From positions 1,054,001-1,118,000 of the forward strand of contig OZ240251.1 of the NCBI GenBank assembly GCA_965198285.1: a DNA stretch of 64,000 bases, given 5' to 3'. A program made the translations under genes and the position numbers. Positions 18,201 to 25,068 of the stretch are shown here, one piece after another. The DNA is from UBA11872 sp965198285 (GTDB taxonomy: Bacteria; Chloroflexota; UBA11872). The notes below the pieces were generated by a model, which worked only from the letters and a program-made list of their open reading frames with translations, had not been told where the DNA came from and searched no databases. Positions within the stretch are counted from its first letter, which is position 1; every line of letters begins with the position of its first letter.

Positions 18201-19104
18201 GAGACTTACGGAGCTCTACCTCAATTCCAACGAGCTATCCGGGCACATTCCCGTAGAACTGGGAGGATTGTCCGAACTTCAAATTCTATACCTCTTCGGC
18301 AACTCGCTAACGGGTCGCATTCCAACGGAGTTAGGCCAGTTGTCGAAGCTTACAAGCCTGTACCTCAGTACCAATAGCCTGAGCGGTCCAATCCCCGAGG
18401 AATTGGGCCACCTCTCAAGCCTTGTTGAACTCTCATTGCGATACAATCAGCTGGAAGGTTCGATCCCCGCATGGCTCGGAGGCCTAGGTGATCTCGAAAC
18501 TCTACACTTATCAAACAACCGTCTAACGGGGAGGATTCCGGCAGAGCTTGGCGGGTTGCCGAAGCTCAGAGAGTTGTGGCTGAACACGAACAGTCTCACT
18601 GGCCCGATACCAGCGGATATCGGCCGACTTGGGAGTCTTAAGAACTTGTACTTAAATGAAAACCAATTGGATGGTACTATTCCTGCAGAGATGGGTCAGC
18701 TCTACAACTTAAGGGAGCTAAATCTCGTCATTAATCGTCTTACCGGTTCGATTCCACCCGAGCTCGGTCAGCTTGCGAATCTGCGCAATGTGAATCTCGG
18801 CGCCAATCAGCTGACGGGACCCATTCCGGCTTCTTTCGGTCAGCTAACAAACCTTAGGAGGCTGAGGCTTCAGCAGAATCGATTGACCGGTGCAATTCCA
18901 GGGTCGCTCGGACAGCTGACTGGGCTGACGATCCTCAGCCTCGCGCGCAACGAACTGTCAGGGACGATACCCGGAGAGTTAGCCCGTCTGGATGGATTGC
19001 GCGCGGTGCACCTGAGTGGCAACCAGTTGGCTGGGTGCATACCCGCCCGTTGGAGAGAGCTTCCGAACAGTGATCTCTATGCTCTCGGGCTGCCGTATTG
19101 CTAA
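15292..19104 (+). CDS. Exported protein with GYPIS module and two long LRR arrays
   Basis: GTG 15292 is preferred because GGGGGAG at 15276-15282 sits 9 bp upstream. ATG 15235 in the same frame has no ribosome site. The protein has 1270 residues. A signal peptide (RVGIALVVGLLIAVTVLPARALG) is followed by a roughly 200-residue module with GYPIS at 94-98 and a second lobe with LNLYGLPIRY. Then come an LRR N-cap (CAGGAVVPSPG), about 19 plant-type LRRs, a linker, a second N-cap (CTDGVVVPQPQ) and about 13 more LRRs ending in a GCIPARW cap. No membrane anchor or sortase signal is visible. The LRR portions are clearly poorer in GC than neighbouring genes. It probably acts outside the cell in binding proteins or glycans. 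This is inferred from the fold, not shown. Confidence 0.87.
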   Translation: MRTLRPVASGIRGWLGMPKRVGIALVVGLLIAVTVLPARALGCGAEAGVPLDDGCLFTITGSDTPDPADGFAVTNADGVPLWDFVRDRDLQAVGYPISQRWVDGPFTLQAFQKVILQWDPGAVRMNYYNTLDVLANRYPHVNLPNVPVHEVLAADFGADFAAVTQNHLAILDRNPKIKSRFLAEPDWLNLYGLPIRYEAREVNGNAEGLQVLRTQRTVFEVWNVPAPGTTVGQVLLQNVPDKVKTLSNVIIPDAAEAPIGPEAVEGLPRFTLTDQPATPRSDRPTSLEGCAGGAVVPSPGLHPELVKDCLILLQVRDVLVADGSLNWTASRPIAEWQGIGVGGSPRRVQSLSISGGERGGLIPAEIGGLTGLRTLQIRGNASIGAIPYQVGHLENLQVLDLSNNQLTGTLPSQIARLANLQHLNLGYNRLSGSIPHEFGQLDSLRVLSLYKNQLTGVIPSQLGRLGTLTWLGLGRNNLAGGIPPELGQLSRLQTLKLDSNPLGGTMPIELTQLADLTELDLRGIRLTGVIPSDVNRLASLRTLDLGENQLTGPIPATLGQLSNLQILQLQYNPLNAEIPHDLGHLHRLEKLVLTGSQLTGSIPDELGQLTNLKELSLGVNELTGPIPASLSGLSALEVLRAGNNQLSGSIPATLGQLQNLRELSLGVNRLSGPVPSEFGRLTALQQLDLSGNGLTGFIPPALSRLPALTKLYLGGNRLTGTIPSSLGELTSLRELGLGGNQISGSIPPTLGFLASLEYLGLASNALSGPIPVDLGRLANLRELDLTFNQLSGPIPAALGQLSSLEWLGLRGNLLTGCLPESWASVRTRDLDAPEHPFCDEQSMAEPDRVPGTSVQTSLDAADRGACTDGVVVPQPQANPGLVLDCKILFVIRDTLAGAADLNWDADRTISKWDGVVLGGSPPRIHELALSTVGLSGSIPTAIGELAELTRLDLSQNHITGPIPAQIGRLSRLTELYLNSNELSGHIPVELGGLSELQILYLFGNSLTGRIPTELGQLSKLTSLYLSTNSLSGPIPEELGHLSSLVELSLRYNQLEGSIPAWLGGLGDLETLHLSNNRLTGRIPAELGGLPKLRELWLNTNSLTGPIPADIGRLGSLKNLYLNENQLDGTIPAEMGQLYNLRELNLVINRLTGSIPPELGQLANLRNVNLGANQLTGPIPASFGQLTNLRRLRLQQNRLTGAIPGSLGQLTGLTILSLARNELSGTIPGELARLDGLRAVHLSGNQLAGCIPARWRELPNSDLYALGLPYC
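16369..17790 (+). repeat. LRR array 1 of the GYPIS/LRR protein (about 19 repeats)
   Basis: I count 20 G-x-[IVLM]-P marks (GLIPAEI through GCLPESW), giving about 19 plant-type 24-residue LRRs. The array closes with a Cys-bearing cap (HPFC). Confidence 0.85.
18085..19101 (+). repeat. LRR array 2 of the GYPIS/LRR protein (about 13 repeats)
   Basis: Fourteen G-x-I-P marks (GSIPTAI through GCIPARW) give about 13 LRRs of the same class as array 1, preceded by their own N-cap at about 17881-18085. The line 18661-18720 is only 27/60 GC by hand count, far below the surrounding genes. Confidence 0.85.
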
Positions 19105-19301
19105 TAGCACTCTCCGTAGACTTCTACGTTGTAGGTGGGAATGTGCTGCTGGTAGCCGTTAGCGCCAATGTGTGCGCAGATGAACGCGCGACACCCGTAT
19201 GTAGCAGGTGACTGACCATTACCGCTCCAGCCGTACTCGCCAGCAGGCTAGGTTGCGTTGAGGGATTGAGGTAGTGGCCAATGCATGACGGTCGCGGCTT
19301 G

Positions 19302-20048
19302 CTAGACCATTAGTTCGCCGCCGGTGATGTCGAGGGCGGCGCCGGTGATGTAGGCGGCGCGGTTGGAGGCGAGGAAGCAGACGAGTTCGGCGACTTCGGC
19401 GGGTTGGCCCATGCGGTTCAGGGGGATGGACGGGACGTATTCCTGGATGCGCTCCTCGGACCAGGCGACTCGGAGCATGTCGGTGTCGATCATGCCCGGG
19501 CATACGGCGTTGACGGTGATGCCGTAGGGCGCCAATTCCTTGGCGGCGGCGCGCGTGAGGCCGAGCACGGCGGCTTTGGAGGTGGTGTAGGACGCGCCGC
19601 CTACGGTGCTGACGTTCTTGCCGGCGGTGGACGAGAAGTTGACGATGCGGCCGTAGCCATTGGCCTGCATGGCCGGGATGACGGCCTGGGTGCAGAAGAA
19701 GACGCCGTTGACGTTGACATCCAGGACCCGGCGCCACTCCGACTCCTGGATGGATTCGAAGGCCGTGGGCGAGACGATGCCGGCGTTGTTGACGAGGACG
19801 TCCAGGCGGCCGAAGCGCTCGGTGACGGCGGCGATCATGGCCTCGACGGACGAATGGTCAGCCACGTTGGCCGGAAACGCCGCGGCATCGGATCCGAGTT
19901 CGGACGCGACGGCTTCGATCTGTTCGGCGTTGACGTCGTTTACGGCTACCTGGGCGCCGCCGGCCAGCAGGCGCTCGGCGGTTGCGCGGCCCATGCCGCG
20001 GGCGGCGCCGGTTACCAATGCGACCCGGCCCTGGAACTCAGCGGTCAT
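19302..20048 (-). CDS. Short-chain dehydrogenase/reductase (FabG-like)
   Basis: The protein has 248 residues when started at ATG 20048, which has GAGGAG 8-13 bp upstream. A longer start at 20081 lacks that support. TGAARGMG at residues 13-20 is the cofactor-binding motif, NNAGIV is the central stabilising motif, the Tyr and Lys of SYTTSK with an upstream Ser form the active site, and CPGMIDTDM is the usual late motif. This is a classical NAD(P)-dependent alcohol/ketone oxidoreductase. The substrate cannot be told from sequence. It converges with the LRR gene across 197 bp and is followed downstream (upstream on the strand) by unrelated small enzymes. Confidence 0.9.
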   Translation of the reverse strand: MTAEFQGRVALVTGAARGMGRATAERLLAGGAQVAVNDVNAEQIEAVASELGSDAAAFPANVADHSSVEAMIAAVTERFGRLDVLVNNAGIVSPTAFESIQESEWRRVLDVNVNGVFFCTQAVIPAMQANGYGRIVNFSSTAGKNVSTVGGASYTTSKAAVLGLTRAAAKELAPYGITVNAVCPGMIDTDMLRVAWSEERIQEYVPSIPLNRMGQPAEVAELVCFLASNRAAYITGAALDITGGELMV

Positions 20049-20111
20049 CTGGGCGATCTCCTCTGGTGACCCGTTGGGCATTTCTGAAACGTCATCCTGC
20101 CAGGGATGCGG

Positions 20112-20969
20112 CTATCCGACCGCGACATCAAACCACAGGCCCCAGTGGTCGGAGGCGTAGAGATCTCCATCGTAGTGGGTCGTTCCGAACCGCCCAGCGA
20201 CATCCACCTTCAGTGGTGATTGCGGGCCACGGCGGACCAGCAAGTGGTCAATCCGTATCGGTGGCGCCTGCGGGTGGATGGGGTCGCCGATGCTATCGGC
20301 GAGGGCCTGGCGGTTGCACATGGTGTTGCTGGTTGGAAAGGTCGGCGGTGCCTGGTTGAGCGGCGGTACCGACTCGAGACCAATGGCCCGCATGAGGCGG
20401 TAGAGCTGGGGTCTCTGGGGCATGAGATTCAGGTCGCCCACGAGAACAAGCAGGTCCGAGTCGTTGGTCATTGACTGAAGAATCTCGGTGAGTCTGTTGA
20501 CCGAGGTGTCCTGCGCTTGAACCAACCCGGATATGGGCAGATGGGTGCTTGCCACGACCAGCTGGGCTCCCTGGATGTCCCAGCACGCGGTCAACAGCCA
20601 AGGCTCGTGGTAGCCCAGATCGGCGACGGAGGTCCGGTCGGCGAGTTGGTGGCGCGACATCTTGACTGGCTGCCGGTTCGCCAGCAGGGCCGGCCCCATG
20701 CGGGTTCCCGGATGCGATGTGGGGGCGTCGATCCAGTCCACTACGGACAGACCTGAGTCGGCCGCGACCTGCGCGGGCGTGGATTGGCCGCCTTCCCAGG
20801 GACGCCGGGCGGCGCGCGCCTCGTGCAAAAAGACGGCGTCGGGCTTGAGGTCGGCCAGTTCGGCGACGACCAGCGGGCGACGGCGGGGCCATTCCCACGA
20901 GAAGCCCCAGATGTTCCAGCAGGCGATGCGGACTTTGGGCGGGGGGCCGGAACCGGATGGCGGCGTCAC
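20112..20969 (-). CDS. Endonuclease/exonuclease/phosphatase-fold protein
   Basis: This 285-residue protein starts at GTG 20969. It has the family's key stations: CWNIWGFSW near residue 18 (metal/Asn site), AVFLHEAR (Glu site), VASTHLP (His), VGDLNLMPQ (Asp and Asn) and ASDHWGLWFDV (terminal Asp-His). These support a metal-dependent phosphodiesterase or phosphatase, with target unknown. No signal peptide is visible. Its start is 29 bp from the stop of the upstream 226-residue gene, so the two may be co-transcribed. Confidence 0.85.
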   Translation of the reverse strand: MTPPSGSGPPPKVRIACWNIWGFSWEWPRRRPLVVAELADLKPDAVFLHEARAARRPWEGGQSTPAQVAADSGLSVVDWIDAPTSHPGTRMGPALLANRQPVKMSRHQLADRTSVADLGYHEPWLLTACWDIQGAQLVVASTHLPISGLVQAQDTSVNRLTEILQSMTNDSDLLVLVGDLNLMPQRPQLYRLMRAIGLESVPPLNQAPPTFPTSNTMCNRQALADSIGDPIHPQAPPIRIDHLLVRRGPQSPLKVDVAGRFGTTHYDGDLYASDHWGLWFDVAVG

Positions 20970-20998
20970 GGCGAGTTGCTTGGAGTCGCGAGCTGGCG

Positions 20999-21679
20999 TC
21001 AGGCCTTGATGGCGGTCAGGCGCCCCTCGAACAGGAACCGGTCGAACAGGTCGTCCAGGTTCATTCCTGCAATGTCCCGCAGCACGTCGTCGGCCGCGCG
21101 TGTGCGCAGACGGGCTTGTGTGAGGGACAACGCTTCGTGCTGACCGTCAGCCTCAAGCTGCCGCAGGAAGCCAACAAGCGCGGCCAAATCCAGCGCGCCT
21201 ATGGGTAGAAACGTAAGCCCGGCGTGGCGGTAGGATCCGCCGTCGTTGACCGAGCGCACCGCGAACTGGGTCACGCGGCGGCGCTCCTCGTACTCCAGTT
21301 CGACCAGGTCGACGGGCCGGCCCACCGCCGCGTCTTCGACGACGACGAGCACGCAGTTATTCGAGCCTTGCGAGGCTTGGAATTCTGCGGTCGGCTGCAG
21401 CGGGTGCTCGGCAACCAGTAGTTCGACGTCCTCGGTGCGCGGAATGGCCCGCAGCAGGCTGCGGACCTCTCCTTCGCCGGGACTCCACCCCTGGACACAC
21501 AGGTCGGGCGCGGCCGACACGGCGCCTGGATCGGTAGTTATGACCGTGACGTCGTCCGCTCCGATGCCGCGCAGGTGGTCGATGGTGGCGTCCAGTGGCG
21601 TGCCGCCGCCGTCTGGCGCGGCCGCCCCGTCCGCTGTCTGTCCGTTGCCGACGAAAACTACGCCCCGCAGGTCTGCCAT
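20999..21679 (-). CDS. Hypothetical protein, possibly a degenerate nucleotidyltransferase fold
   Basis: I do not recognise this 226-residue protein with confidence. The first 110 residues alternate beta and alpha (VVFVGNGQT, TPLDATIDHLRGIGADDVTVITTD, VELLVAEHPLQPTAEFQ), which resembles the order of sugar nucleotidyltransferases. The diagnostic glycine-rich loop with R and K is absent. The C-terminal half is helical. ATG 21679 starts it. The endonuclease/phosphatase gene lies 29 bp downstream. An enzymatically dead or divergent nucleotidyltransferase-like regulator is one possibility only. Confidence 0.55.
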   Translation of the reverse strand: MADLRGVVFVGNGQTADGAAAPDGGGTPLDATIDHLRGIGADDVTVITTDPGAVSAAPDLCVQGWSPGEGEVRSLLRAIPRTEDVELLVAEHPLQPTAEFQASQGSNNCVLVVVEDAAVGRPVDLVELEYEERRRVTQFAVRSVNDGGSYRHAGLTFLPIGALDLAALVGFLRQLEADGQHEALSLTQARLRTRAADDVLRDIAGMNLDDLFDRFLFEGRLTAIKA

Positions 21680-21784
21680 ATCACCGCCGCTTAGTGCCGC
21701 TCACGCGGCATACAGTACGGCATATCGGAGATACCGCCAGAAAAAAGCCGCACTTCGACACGCGGCGCGTGGTTTCAGGACGCT

Positions 21785-22600
21785 CTAGCCGATGGCCGAT
21801 CCGGCGGGCAGCAGGTGGGCCAGGCGCGGTTTCAGGTTGTCCGGGGCCTCGTCGTAGACCTCGGACGGCAGGTCCTCGACGAACGAGTCGATCCCGTCGC
21901 CAACGATGACCTGGCGTTCGACGTGTCCGCGGCGGGTCGGGTTGAGGTTCAGCCACCACGGCGCGAAGCGGACGACCACGGTTACGCGGTCCTGCTCGGT
22001 CGTGTTGGGTGACACGGCGTGCCAAAGGCGGCTGTCCACGATGGCCACCGAGCCGGCCTTGCCCAGGAGGCGGGCTTCGTCGTCGCGCGGGGCCATCCAG
22101 TCGCCGTGCGGGCCGTCGGGCCGCGGATGGTCCTGATGGCGGTGGCTGCCGGGGACGACGTAGGTCGCGCCGTTTTCGGGCGTGAAGTCGGTCAGCATCC
22201 AGAACGTGGTGAGGTGCATGGGCAGGTCCGGGTAGGGCGCGGGGATATGGGCCAGGTTGCGCTGGTTGTAGGGAAAGTCGGCGTGCCAGATGTCGCGATC
22301 GGTTCCAGGTCCGGTGACGTAGCCCGTGACAAACGAGATGCGCCAATTGGGACCAAGCACGCCTTCGGTGACCCTGTTCACTGTTTCGTTGCCAAGGTGG
22401 GGCAACAACGCCTGGTCGAAGCGCAGCAGGTTGGAGACGCCGTAGCGCGGCGCGGGCGACCGGGAGTGCTCGATGATTGACGCGCTTACCTGCTCGCGGA
22501 GCTCGCTGAGAGCCGGCTCGGAAATCACGTCCGAAAGGACGCACCAGCCACGCGTCTGAAGGTCGTCAACAGCGGCCTCTAGGCCGTTCGATGCGGTCAT
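21785..22600 (-). CDS. Phytanoyl-CoA dioxygenase (PhyH) family protein
   Basis: The 271-residue protein starts at ATG 22600 with GAGGAG 6-11 bp upstream. The Fe(II) triad is visible: H106 and D108 in WHADFP, and distal H194 in LWHAVSPN. R205 or R211 in DRVTVVVRF is the likely 2-oxoglutarate anchor. PENGATYVVPGSHRH is the typical PhyH core strand-loop. It should hydroxylate a small molecule using 2-oxoglutarate and O2. The substrate is not deducible. PhyH paralogues are often expanded in environmental Chloroflexota, but this alone does not fix taxonomy. A small coiled-coil gene is just upstream. Confidence 0.9.
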   Translation of the reverse strand: MTASNGLEAAVDDLQTRGWCVLSDVISEPALSELREQVSASIIEHSRSPAPRYGVSNLLRFDQALLPHLGNETVNRVTEGVLGPNWRISFVTGYVTGPGTDRDIWHADFPYNQRNLAHIPAPYPDLPMHLTTFWMLTDFTPENGATYVVPGSHRHQDHPRPDGPHGDWMAPRDDEARLLGKAGSVAIVDSRLWHAVSPNTTEQDRVTVVVRFAPWWLNLNPTRRGHVERQVIVGDGIDSFVEDLPSEVYDEAPDNLKPRLAHLLPAGSAIG

Positions 22601-22621
22601 GCTGCGCTCCTCCGAGTTCGG

Positions 22622-23005
22622 CTACGCCGCCCGATCGCGGCCGGTCAAGGCGTCGCGCAGGCCTTCCAGCAAACCCGCCAGGTGCGCCTGCTCACGTTCC
22701 AGTGCCGCCGTGCGCGTTTCCAGTGCGAGCATGCGTGCTTCCATGCTGACCGCTCGTGTTTCGAGGGCTGTAGTGCGCTCGTCCACGCGCGTTTCCAGCG
22801 ACATGATGCGCTCGACCACATGCGTTTTGAGGGCCATGATGCGCTCAGCTATGCGCGTTTCCAGCACATCAGCGCGCTCGTTCTGCTGGGCGTTCAGCGC
22901 CGTCAGGCGCTCTCGCATCTCCGCCCGGAAGCTGGCCAGGCCGGCCACCAGCAGCGCGGCGATCGTGGCGCCTACGCTCAGGATGCCGATCAATTCTGGG
23001 GTCAT
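22622..23005 (-). CDS. Small membrane-anchored coiled-coil protein
   Basis: This 127-residue protein has an N-terminal transmembrane helix (residues about 5-25, ELIGILSVGATIAALLVAGLASF). A long regular coiled coil fills the rest, with repeating LETR/ERIMxLxT elements that recur about every 11-14 residues. It ends in a charged tail. The architecture is similar to short DUF1640-like or spacer proteins, but I do not recognise a family. It lies 21 bp upstream of the PhyH gene and might be co-transcribed with it. Function unknown. Confidence 0.7.
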   Translation of the reverse strand: MTPELIGILSVGATIAALLVAGLASFRAEMRERLTALNAQQNERADVLETRIAERIMALKTHVVERIMSLETRVDERTTALETRAVSMEARMLALETRTAALEREQAHLAGLLEGLRDALTGRDRAA

Positions 23006-23156
23006 ACGGCGGAGCTTCGGTCACGGCAAGTGGGCTGGCTCATAGTAGACGACGCGCTGACGCGCCAGTTAGGATTCCGCGGCCGGATCGTCAGTCGCCT
23101 GACGCGCAGCGCTGCGCCGCAGCATGAAGCCAAGCTGTCTGCGCGTCGGCCCGGTC

Positions 23157-23345
23157 TCAGCAGCGCACGTTGCCGCAGCGGGCCTTCGGGTCCTTGTACG
23201 GGAATGGGTCATCGCGGGTGCCCGCGGGTCGACCCGAATCGTCGCCGCAGGCCGGGCCTAGGCCAACCGTCGTGACCGCCAACGCGGCCAGCAACGCTCC
23301 ACCAAAACGCCGCCGGGTCAGAGGCTGCCGGAAGTCCTTGTCCAA
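23157..23345 (-). CDS. Tiny Tat-signal peptide protein, tandem copy A
   Basis: This 62-residue protein appears to start at TTG 23345. The leader has T10-R-R-R-F14 (twin-arginine motif), a hydrophobic stretch, then VGLGPAC with C33. The Cys could be a lipidation site, but the residue at -3 is Gly, so the lipobox is imperfect. The mature part is only about 30 residues and shares GTRDDPFPYKDPKARCGN with copies B and C, then ends RC. GTRDDPFP resembles the opening of DUF4352-like secreted domains, with nothing after it. Its upstream block is conserved with the other two copies. Role unknown. Confidence 0.65.
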   Translation of the reverse strand: MDKDFRQPLTRRRFGGALLAALAVTTVGLGPACGDDSGRPAGTRDDPFPYKDPKARCGNVRC

Positions 23346-23358
23346 TGCGACGTTCCCC

Positions 23359-23390
23359 GATTGTTCGGGCCGTGACCATTAGAACGGTTG
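23359..23390 (-). promoter_or_regulatory. Conserved block upstream of copy A
   Basis: Read on the coding strand, CCGTTCTA-x-TGGTC, a short spacer and CCGAACAATC occur at matching distance before all three tiny genes (23359-23390, 23650-23679, 23952-23983). GTTC and GAAC within it are an inverted pair. Promoter or operator function is inferred from conservation only. Confidence 0.4.
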
Positions 23391-23441
23391 CGGGCGGTGT
23401 CCGCAAGCGGAGCTAGGGTCCTTGTAGGGGCGAGAATGACG

Positions 23442-23636
23442 TCAGCAACTAGTACCCAAGTTGCCGCAGCGGGACCTTGGGTCCTTGACGGGGAATGGGT
23501 CGTCGCGGGTACCCGCTGTCGAACCGGAGTCGCCGCCGCAGGCCGGGCCGAGGCCGACAGTCATGACGACGAACGCGCCAAGCAGCATTCCAGCAAAGCG
23601 TCGACGGGTGAGCGGCCGCCGGGACCGTTTGTCCAT
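23442..23636 (-). CDS. Tiny Tat-signal peptide protein, tandem copy B
   Basis: Copy B has 64 residues from ATG 23636, with AGGAGA about 8 bp upstream, the best ribosome site of the three. It carries TRRRFAG at 10-16, a hydrophobic core, GPAC33, and a mature part with GTRDDPFPVKDPRSRCGN ending TSC. The leader is nearly identical to copies A and C. Protein identity plus conserved upstream sequence indicates tandem duplication of a whole transcription unit rather than just a coding part. Function unknown. Confidence 0.75.
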   Translation of the reverse strand: MDKRSRRPLTRRRFAGMLLGAFVVMTVGLGPACGGDSGSTAGTRDDPFPVKDPRSRCGNLGTSC

Positions 23637-23649
23637 TGCACCGTCTCCT

Positions 23650-23679
23650 GATTGTTCGGGCCGCGACCACTAGAACGGG
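23650..23679 (-). promoter_or_regulatory. Conserved block upstream of copy B
   Basis: The same block as at 23359-23390, with T(A/G)TGG variation (CTAGTGGTC) and CCGAACAATC retained. It ends 14 bases upstream of ATG 23636. Confidence 0.4.
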
Positions 23680-23743
23680 CGCAGACGACTCTGGCAAGCG
23701 AGACGCCGAGAGGCGGCCGAAGCACGGCGGACCGACGGTGCCG

Positions 23744-23935
23744 CTATCCGCACGTCACGTTGCCGCAGCGGGCCTTTGGGTCCTTGTACGGGAACGGATC
23801 GTCGCGGGTTCCTGCGGTACCGCCCGTATCGCCGCCGCACGCCGGGCCAAGGCCGACGGCCACGACCGTCAACGCGCCCAGCAGCGCTCCGCCGAATCGG
23901 CGTCGAGTCAAGGAACGTCGGGACCGTTTGTCCAT
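23744..23935 (-). CDS. Tiny Tat-signal peptide protein, tandem copy C
   Basis: Copy C has 63 residues from ATG 23935. A 12-residue upstream extension is in frame but is not shared with the other copies, so ATG 23935, which aligns with their starts, was chosen. It shows TRRRFGG, GPAC33 and GTRDDPFPYKDPKARCGN, ending TCG. Compared with copy B it has fewer differences from copy A in the mature part. All three are on the minus strand between the coiled-coil gene and the MDR dehydrogenase. Function unknown. Confidence 0.75.
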   Translation of the reverse strand: MDKRSRRSLTRRRFGGALLGALTVVAVGLGPACGGDTGGTAGTRDDPFPYKDPKARCGNVTCG

Positions 23936-23951
23936 GGCGCTGCCCCCCGCG

Positions 23952-23983
23952 ATTGTTCGGCTTTTGACCATTAGAACGGTTGT
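23952..23983 (-). promoter_or_regulatory. Conserved block upstream of copy C
   Basis: The same block with CCGTTCTAATGGTC and CCGAACAATC. It ends 17 bases upstream of ATG 23935. Confidence 0.4.
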
Positions 23984-24065
23984 GCTCGGCTAACGCAAAC
24001 GAGCGGTCCGACCGTCGCCGTCCCAAAGCGGCCCGAGGATCTCCGCGACGGAACGCAGTTGTTGC

Positions 24066-25046
24066 TCACCACTCGAAGACGGTGCCCATGAGTTGCGATG
24101 AGTCGTCGCGCAGCGTGGCATAGATGCGGGGCGCTTCGTTCGCCGGGACGACATCCTGGATAAGCGGTGCGATCTTGACCAGGCCGCGGCCGACGAGTCG
24201 GCAGAGGTTTTGCAGGTCGTCGCGGTCGAAGTGGCTGTTTTGCTTGATGGTGATTTCCTGGCCCTGGCCGGTCCTGAAGTTGTAGTTCACCTCCCAGCGG
24301 CCCGCGACCAGGATGACTTGCCCTTGCTGGCGGACGGACATGATCAGCTTGTCCTCCATGCCGGGCACGCCAGCGAAGTCGATGACGGCGTCAAAGGCGC
24401 CTTCGCCGATGTGACGGTCCCAGCCGTCGCCGGAGACATCCACGACCGACTCGGCGGCGCCGATCGAGCGGGCAAGGTCCAGGCGTCGGCCGGCGACGTC
24501 GCCAATGGTGACGCGTGCGCCCATGACCGTTGCAATCTGCGCCGCCATCTGCCCGATGCAGCCGGCCCCGCCGACGATGAGCAGACGTTCGCCCATGCGC
24601 AGGTCGGCGTTGCGGCAGCTGCGCATGGCTACTCCGCCCATGCCAAAGAGCGCGGCCTGTACCGGATCGATGTCCGAGGGGAGCTTGAGGACCAGGTCGT
24701 CCTCGGCGATGGTGACGAACTCCACGTGGCCCGCGGGACTTCGCTGGGTTCCGGTGTGGGCGCCGATGAACACCAGGTCGCCGAGGCTCAAATCCGAGAC
24801 GTCAGGCCCCAGCGCGATCACCTCGCCGACGCTCTGGTAACCCTCGTTCGACGGAAGCTCGTGGTCGGGGCGAGAGTAGTTGCCGCCCAGCATGTTGTTG
24901 CGTTCGGTGCCGTTGGTCACGCCGCTGTGGATGGTGCGGGTCTTGACCTCGTTGGCTATGGGGGTTTCGGTGTACTCGGGCCAGTCGTCGACCAGCCGCT
25001 TGCGCCGCCGTCCGTCGGCTTCAAGCACAGTTACCAGCGCGCGCAT
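24066..25046 (-). CDS. Medium-chain dehydrogenase/reductase (zinc-alcohol-dehydrogenase-like)
   Basis: This 326-residue protein starts at ATG 25046 with GAGGAGG upstream. The N-terminal GroES-like part (SGVTNGTERN, SNEGYQSVGEV, VFIGAHTG) resembles BchC-type members that lack the structural zinc Cys cluster. GGAGCIGQMAAQ at residues 159-170 is the nucleotide-binding loop. The C-terminal part closes the cofactor domain. The reaction is an NAD(P)-dependent alcohol or sugar-like oxidation, with substrate unknown. It is the last gene of a minus-strand metabolic cluster (Tm-1-like, PEP-hydrolase-like, ThuA-like, MDR), with 22 bp to the ThuA gene, so they may form one operon. Confidence 0.85.
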   Translation of the reverse strand: MRALVTVLEADGRRRKRLVDDWPEYTETPIANEVKTRTIHSGVTNGTERNNMLGGNYSRPDHELPSNEGYQSVGEVIALGPDVSDLSLGDLVFIGAHTGTQRSPAGHVEFVTIAEDDLVLKLPSDIDPVQAALFGMGGVAMRSCRNADLRMGERLLIVGGAGCIGQMAAQIATVMGARVTIGDVAGRRLDLARSIGAAESVVDVSGDGWDRHIGEGAFDAVIDFAGVPGMEDKLIMSVRQQGQVILVAGRWEVNYNFRTGQGQEITIKQNSHFDRDDLQNLCRLVGRGLVKIAPLIQDVVPANEAPRIYATLRDDSSQLMGTVFEW

Positions 25047-25068
25047 GGCAGTCCCTCCTCGGCCCCGG

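Larger units (their letters stand above)
23157..23983 (-). repeat. Three tandem ~290-300 bp units (peptide gene plus upstream block)
   Basis: Starts lie at 23345, 23636 and 23935, giving periods of 291 and 299 bp. Each unit contains the short gene and its upstream sequence. The DNA similarity extends from the conserved upstream block through the coding part, with divergent spacers between units. Confidence 0.8.

Noticed and set aside
19115..19128. CGTAGA-CT-TCTACG inverted repeat after the LRR gene
   Set aside because: The stem is only 6 bp with a 2-base loop and no T tract, too weak for a terminator call.
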